The notes under the pieces: generated by a model
What the model was told of the DNA's origin: nothing
Seen by the model: only the letters and a program-made list of their open reading frames with translations
Databases searched by the model: none
Made by a program: the position numbers and the translations under genes
Source: an uncultured Atopobium sp.
GTDB lineage: Bacteria; Actinomycetota; Coriobacteriia; Coriobacteriales; Atopobiaceae
Assembly (NCBI GenBank): GCA_916720015.1
Contig: CAKAPZ010000024.1
Coordinates: 1 to 10,826, forward strand
DNA: 10,826 nucleotides
Direction of reading: 5' to 3'
Part shown: positions 8,901 to 10,826 of the stretch, piece by piece
Numbering within the stretch: position 1 is the first letter of the stretch
Layout: each line of letters starts with the position of its first letter

Positions 8901-9152
8901 AACTCCGATCTCGCGTGATCGACGTTCAACCTCAAACTCGCGCGGCTCCTTCTTATCAGCCATTTTCTTGATGAAGGTAGGCTCGCTAAACAGGAAACGC
9001 AGCTCGTCAATTTGGGAGAGTTCCTCTTTAAGCTCCCCATAGGCAAATACGCTAAACAATGCGCTAATGATGGAAAGCTTTGCATCTTTAGAAATTGACT
9101 GACCTAGGACATCGCCTAAGCGCTGGCTGCCACGATTGCTTAGTGTTCCCAT
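5910..9152 (-). CDS. SNF2-family helicase with degenerate PLD-like N-terminus
   Basis: This 1080-aa SWI2/SNF2 ATPase probably translocates on double-stranded DNA without strand separation. Motifs in order: motif I DSVGLGKT (277-284), motif II DESH (367-370), motif III LSATP (404-408), a long insertion with an acidic stretch (about 629-640), motif V ATDCISEGQNLQ (785-796) and motif VI QRFGRIDRLGS (815-825), all intact. Residues 25-60 (KLSIISALFSVFAYGEL onward) and 128-156 (GGFYVVENPS, FMGNAAHFTQEGLG) resemble the phospholipase D-like domain that precedes many such helicases, but the HxK of the HKD motif is absent. It is the first gene of the operon. The start has Shine-Dalgarno AAAGGA at 9164-9169, 11 nt before ATG, which is rather distant. 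The family is related to RapA/HepA and to DISARM DrmD-type ATPases, but context favours a type III restriction accessory role. It could also be called a generic DEAD/DEAH helicase. Confidence 0.92.
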   Translation of the reverse strand: MGTLSNRGSQRLGDVLGQSISKDAKLSIISALFSVFAYGELKEELSQIDELRFLFSEPTFIKKMADKKEPREFEVERRSREIGVGGSGLELTLRNNLNQRALARECAQWVRSKGIFKSAKHADSIQTGGFYVVENPSSENHAFMGNAAHFTQEGLGYEHRTRSTTFIYHIEEKEEITKLKSTFDYIWNDPKQVEEVTEQVAAQIETLYRENPPEFIYFLTLYHLFRDFMEDNEDNGIRPGLKFEESVVWNKLYDFQKDAVVGAIRKLEKYKGCIIADSVGLGKTYEALAIMKYYQERNDRILVLCPKRLRDNWTTWTQQNDDRNPLADDRLSYTVLNHTDLSRNEGKSGEIDLSHLRWGNFDLLVIDESHNFRNKTTKAKKSDRYTRLIEDVIKAGGRTKVLMLSATPVNNRLLDLRNQIELITEQDDAYLAETDGIPSITQVTTSAQKCFNDWSKREESERTTESFVNAVNADYFKLLDVLTIARSRKHITKYYSAQTGTFPKRRKPLSFTTPIDLKGELPEISHLNDEIAKLKFAQYQLLSYVHPAFRGEYEKLYGDTWGKDFNSQVARTNAMANLIRVNILKRMESSVNSFRITLQGILERCTGLREQLNKQVRTTGFSIEDFAADLEDDDAEELEAGSKVEVDLRHVDHIRLGDDLDSDISILTKLLEYAEAITPERDAKLEKLHDFITQKVTSPYNSGNCKVLVFTAFADTADYLFEQLAPRLKKELGLECAEVAGSSNRTYSLKLRNTSFENILARFSPVSKDLPEEERARGEIDIIFATDCISEGQNLQDCDCVVNYDIHWNPVRIIQRFGRIDRLGSTNEQIQLVNFWPDVSLDDYINLENRVKGRMALLDASATGEENMLESKRDDMNDLIYRRKQLQQLQSEVIDLEDIKGGISITDFAFDDFRVELQRYAKDHPELLEKSPLGLHAVAPIPDNLRGDLKPGVVFCLKQNDETRNPKDTNPVFPYYVIYVSVDGEVITKHIHPKQALDIMRAACSGHNKPISKLCKQFNKETKDGEKMDTYTALLDNVVEAITGIQQDKGIDSLFTPGEVGTSLSMGSNDYCLVSFAVIR

Positions 9153-9163
9153 GTGCTGCTAAG

Positions 9164-9169
9164 TCCTTT
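9164..9169 (-). promoter_or_regulatory. Ribosome binding site of the SNF2 gene
   Basis: On the minus strand this reads AAAGGA, 11 nt before the ATG at 9152-9150. It supports the chosen start, although the spacing is longer than ideal. It is the entry site for the four-gene operon. No convincing -35/-10 pair could be assigned upstream. Confidence 0.5.
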
Positions 9170-9237
9170 CTTTGCTAACTTTCTAATCATGCGGCTGTTC
9201 ATACAACTAGAAAAAGCCTACTGCCTAGAGCAGCTTC

Positions 9238-9366
9238 TTATCTGGTGAAGCCAGACAAGGCAACAGGGATGCGCAGTGTGACCAATGCCTGCCCGACCTC
9301 AATCGGTAAGCGGCGAATCTCAGTCTCATTGGTGCAGCCCTGCGGCTCTGCATGCATGCTTGTCAT
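9238..9366 (-). CDS. Possible small ORF or gene remnant (42 aa)
   Basis: A minus-strand frame starts at ATG 9366-9364 and ends at TAA 9240-9238. The peptide begins MTSMHAEPQGCTNE and ends RIPVALSGFTR. It lies upstream of the SNF2 gene on the same strand, with about 85 bp between them. A GGAG sits too close to the ATG to be a good ribosome site. An overlapping plus-strand frame of similar length is also open, so length alone proves nothing. It may be a real small protein, a leader peptide or a remnant of a lost gene. I recognise no family. Confidence 0.15.
   Translation of the reverse strand: MTSMHAEPQGCTNETEIRRLPIEVGQALVTLRIPVALSGFTR
9350..9359. repeat. 10-bp perfect palindrome GCATGCATGC
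   Basis: This is a perfect palindrome in the divergent intergenic region, about 200 bp from either start codon. A dimeric regulator could bind such a site, but it is short, internally repetitive (two overlapping GCATGC) and may be chance. Confidence 0.25.
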
Positions 9367-9431
9367 GTCTCCATCGTGAAGTCAAAATGCATCACAAATG
9401 CGCTCAGGCTCATTCTAACGTGCTTGCGTAA

Positions 9432-9464
9432 CCCACCTGCCTCTCTTGGCAGCAATTAGGTGGG
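9432..9464 (+). promoter_or_regulatory. Stable hairpin in the 5' region of the L7/L12-like gene
   Basis: CCCACCT (9432-9438) pairs perfectly with AGGTGGG (9458-9464). Inside it TGCC (9438-9441) can pair with GGCA (9448-9451), giving a two-part stem with a hexanucleotide loop and an asymmetric bulge; the T at 9438 can join only one stem at a time. No T-tract follows on either strand, so it is not a typical intrinsic terminator. It lies about 90 bp before the ATG at 9557 and could be a leader RNA element or a protein-binding inverted repeat. The structure is seen directly and its function is unknown. Confidence 0.45.
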
Positions 9465-9556
9465 AGAGAAAGCTAACGGCGTAGTCTTATCTAGTGCTTG
9501 AAAGATCGCGGTAGGCGCCAAGCCTGTCGCGCTTGATAGGTATGTAAGGGAACGTT

Positions 9557-9949
9557 ATGGGTAAATGGTTTGATCAGGCCACAGAGATTGAGCGCTTGCG
9601 CAACGAAAACCGCCGGTTAAAAGCGCAGGTCAGGAGCTTGGAGTTGCGTCTAGGGGTCAGTTACGGCCAGTCGGGAACCAGTGATTACGGCCAGTCGGGT
9701 GTCAGTGAGTACGGCCAATCGGGCGCCTATGGTGACGCTAGCGAGTACGCTTCGGGTACCTACGGGGCCGGCGACGGCGTCGTTGGGGCTGGGGCTGCAG
9801 ATTACGAGGCCGCTGCCTGGCTGGAACTAACCCCCGAAGAACTCCACCTAGTGAGGATGGGCAAAAAAATCAACGCCATCAAAATTTACCGAGACCGCAC
9901 CGGGGTTGGCTTAGCTGACGCCAAAGCCGCCATCGACGCGGTTGGCTAG
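9557..9949 (+). CDS. Coiled-coil protein with Y-G-S-Q repeats and L7/L12-like C-terminus
   Basis: This 130-aa cytoplasmic protein has three parts. Residues 9-32 are charged and heptad-like (IERLRNENRRLKAQVRSLEL), a probable short coiled coil for self-association. Residues 35-80 are a low-complexity linker built on YGQSG units, then Y, G, A and S. Residues 91-130 (with KKINAIKIYRDRTGVGLADA at 103-122) match the alpha-beta-alpha pattern of the ribosomal protein L7/L12 C-terminal domain, but only its core. It is not the true L7/L12 stalk protein, because the N-terminal dimerisation domain and alanine-rich hinge are missing. Such small L7/L12-like proteins are often annotated as ribosomal by homology alone, and their role is unknown. 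The start is supported by Shine-Dalgarno AAGGGA (9546-9551). The stop overlaps the next gene's ribosome site, so the two are co-transcribed. Confidence 0.88.
   Translation: MGKWFDQATEIERLRNENRRLKAQVRSLELRLGVSYGQSGTSDYGQSGVSEYGQSGAYGDASEYASGTYGAGDGVVGAGAADYEAAAWLELTPEELHLVRMGKKINAIKIYRDRTGVGLADAKAAIDAVG
9662..9733 (+). repeat. Three in-frame 24-bp tandem repeats
   Basis: Three consecutive 24-bp units (9662-9685, 9686-9709, 9710-9733) each begin TACGGCCARTCGGG and encode YGQSG plus three variable residues (TSD, VSE, AYG). The unit is a multiple of three, so copy-number change would lengthen or shorten the linker without a frameshift. Confidence 0.85.
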
Positions 9950-9953
9950 GAGG
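9948..9953 (+). promoter_or_regulatory. Strong ribosome binding site AGGAGG overlapping a stop codon
   Basis: AGGAGG begins inside the TAG stop of the L7/L12-like gene and lies 4 nt before the ATG at 9958. It fixes that start and implies that translation termination and re-initiation are coupled. Confidence 0.7.
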
Positions 9954-9957
9954 AACC

Positions 9958-10371
9958 ATGCTGTTCATGGGTCATCGTGAGGACGACGGCTGGCTACTGT
10001 CTACCTTCAACCTGACTTTCCGGGCCTCATGGGAAATGATGCTACAAGGGGTTTATGAAGCCTGGCATTACTTCGCTAATGTTGAAATCCTGGTCGACCA
10101 TAAGCCGATTGAAATTAAAACCCCTGAAGACATTCTCAAGATCCCTGAAGACCGCAATATTTCAATTCGTGGATTGCTAATGGTGGCTAGGACTAATGTA
10201 GAAATTGTTTTCTACAACCAAGTCCACTTCATTAACGTCTATGTTGAGTGTAACAATGAAGAACTAAAAAATCTGGACTACGAGCACTACAACAAATTCA
10301 TTGGCAAATTCATTGACAATATGGAAATCGCCATGAATATGCCCGAGGAACAACTCAAGGCCGGTAGGTAG
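9958..10371 (+). CDS. Unrecognised 137-aa protein, first of two tandem paralogues
   Basis: This soluble acidic protein has no signal peptide or membrane segment. Visible blocks are DDGW (9-12), VEILVDHKPIEI (42-53), TPEDIL (55-60), ISIRGLL (68-74) and VFYNQVHFINVYVE (84-97), suggesting a mostly beta core followed by a C-terminal helix (about 107-130). I do not recognise the family, and the function is unknown. The start at 9958 rather than the internal ATG at 9967 is supported by AGGAGG and by equal N-terminal length in the paralogue downstream. It follows the L7/L12-like gene by 8 nt, so the two form an operon. The next gene starts 64 bp later and shares roughly 40% identity with it, without gaps, over about 130 residues by hand count. 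Confidence 0.85.
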   Translation: MLFMGHREDDGWLLSTFNLTFRASWEMMLQGVYEAWHYFANVEILVDHKPIEIKTPEDILKIPEDRNISIRGLLMVARTNVEIVFYNQVHFINVYVECNNEELKNLDYEHYNKFIGKFIDNMEIAMNMPEEQLKAGR

Positions 10372-10435
10372 GCGACGCCGCATAGTAGCTGGTCACAAGC
10401 CTGCGGGCTGAACCAAGAGCGGATAGGGAACTGTA

Positions 10436-10826
10436 ATGATTTTGATTCGTGAAAAAGAAGAAAATGGCTGGATCCACGCCAACTACCAGCTCACCCGCCC
10501 GGTTTCGTGGCAGCAGCAGCTAAAAGCGGTGCACGGGGTTTACGACTATTTCAAAAAAACCGAGATCCTAGTGAATGGGTTACCAATCCAGATTGGTCAG
10601 CCGGAAGAAATATTGCAAACCCCTGAGTCTAACGCTATTTCTATTCGGGGCGTGCTAACAATTATTGACGTGCCCGTGATGGTAACCTTCTACAACCAGG
10701 CCGACTACGTAAATGTTATGGTTGCCTGCGCAAACGAAGAATTCCAAAACACTAACTACGAAAAGTTCAACAAATCAATGAGTCAAATCATGGATAGCCT
10801 TGAACTAATGATGTACATACCCACAG
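10436..10826 (+). CDS. Second tandem paralogue (partial, runs off the window)
   Basis: An ATG at 10436-10438 opens a frame with no stop through the window end; 130 codons are visible. Its ribosome site is AGGGAA (10425-10430), the same type as that of the L7/L12-like gene. Conserved blocks shared with the preceding gene are NGW (10-12), LT and SW near 19-25, TEILVNGLPIQI (42-53), PEEIL (56-60), ISIRGVL (68-74), TFYNQADYVNV (84-94) and NEE (99-101). The alignment needs no gaps, which points to tandem duplication followed by divergence. By comparison with its neighbour only a few residues should be missing. Function is unknown. Confidence 0.85.
   Translation, partial: MILIREKEENGWIHANYQLTRPVSWQQQLKAVHGVYDYFKKTEILVNGLPIQIGQPEEILQTPESNAISIRGVLTIIDVPVMVTFYNQADYVNVMVACANEEFQNTNYEKFNKSMSQIMDSLELMMYIPT

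Larger units (their letters stand above)
9153..9556. other. 404-bp divergent intergenic region
   Basis: This region separates the minus-strand restriction operon from the plus-strand L7/L12-like gene, so it should hold promoters for both. I could not pick a confident -35/-10 pair on either strand. It contains a clear hairpin (9432-9464), a 10-bp palindrome GCATGCATGC (9350-9359), a weak CTGC/GCAG stem with five A residues beside it (9211-9233), and a short minus-strand frame (9238-9366). No tRNA, inverted terminal repeats or insertion-sequence remains are visible. Confidence 0.5.

Noticed and set aside
217..9152. Many plus-strand open frames of 60-156 codons opposite the operon
   Set aside because: They lie wholly within the four well-supported genes on the other strand, show no family resemblance and lack sensible ribosome sites. 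They are shadows of the real reading frames.
217..9152. Assignment to DISARM or BREX
   Set aside because: A SNF2 ATPase plus a methyltransferase recalls class 1 DISARM, but no DrmA, DrmB (DUF1998) or stand-alone DrmC-type gene is present. There is also no PglZ, BrxC or BrxL as in BREX. Mod and Res are clearly type III.
9205..9240. Intrinsic terminator on the minus strand before the SNF2 gene
   Set aside because: The CTGC/GCAG stem has only 4 bp, and the five-T run begins 5 nt after it, so it does not meet the usual form.
9153..9556. tRNA gene or attachment site in the intergenic region
   Set aside because: No cloverleaf with a T-loop consensus was seen, and no direct repeat matching the left edge beyond a chance 8-nt GTCTGGCT-type similarity.
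9863..9869. Run of seven A residues in the L7/L12-like gene as a slippage switch
   Set aside because: The tract encodes the expected lysines of the L7/L12-like domain and is short. Frameshift use cannot be supported from one sequence.

Overview
The window looks like a bacterial accessory (defence) region set into ordinary chromosomal genes. The phylum cannot be fixed by eye. Moderate GC, good Shine-Dalgarno sites and a short coiled-coil protein ending in a ribosomal L7/L12-like domain would suit a mid-GC actinobacterium, but that is a guess. No transposase, integrase, tRNA, rRNA or CRISPR array is visible.

Layout. (1) Bases 3-152 are the last 49 codons of an unrecognised plus-strand gene. 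(2) Bases 217-9152 are one compact minus-strand operon of four genes, read right to left: a 1080-aa SNF2-family helicase with a degenerate PLD-like N-terminus, a 256-aa DUF4391-like protein, a 622-aa type III Mod methyltransferase and a 1020-aa type III Res helicase-nuclease. The junctions are a 4-nt ATGA overlap, an 8-nt overlap and a 2-nt gap, so the genes are almost certainly co-transcribed and translationally coupled. (3) Bases 9153-9556 are a 404-bp divergent intergenic region with one clear hairpin, a palindrome and a possible 42-aa minus-strand ORF. (4) Bases 9557-10826 are three plus-strand genes: a coiled-coil / Y-G-S-Q-repeat / L7/L12-like protein, then two tandem paralogues of an unrecognised family of about 130-137 aa, the second cut by the window end.

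How the genes may work together. Mod would methylate a short asymmetric DNA site. Res, in complex with Mod, would translocate on or slide from unmodified sites and cleave. The SNF2 ATPase and the DUF4391 protein are transcribed ahead of mod-res and tightly coupled to them, so they probably belong to the same system rather than being neighbours by chance. What they add is unknown. I infer remodelling or recognition of invading DNA, or control of the nuclease. I do not recall a named, characterised system with exactly this gene set, and it is the best candidate here for an under-described system. The right-hand plus-strand genes look like a separate locus.
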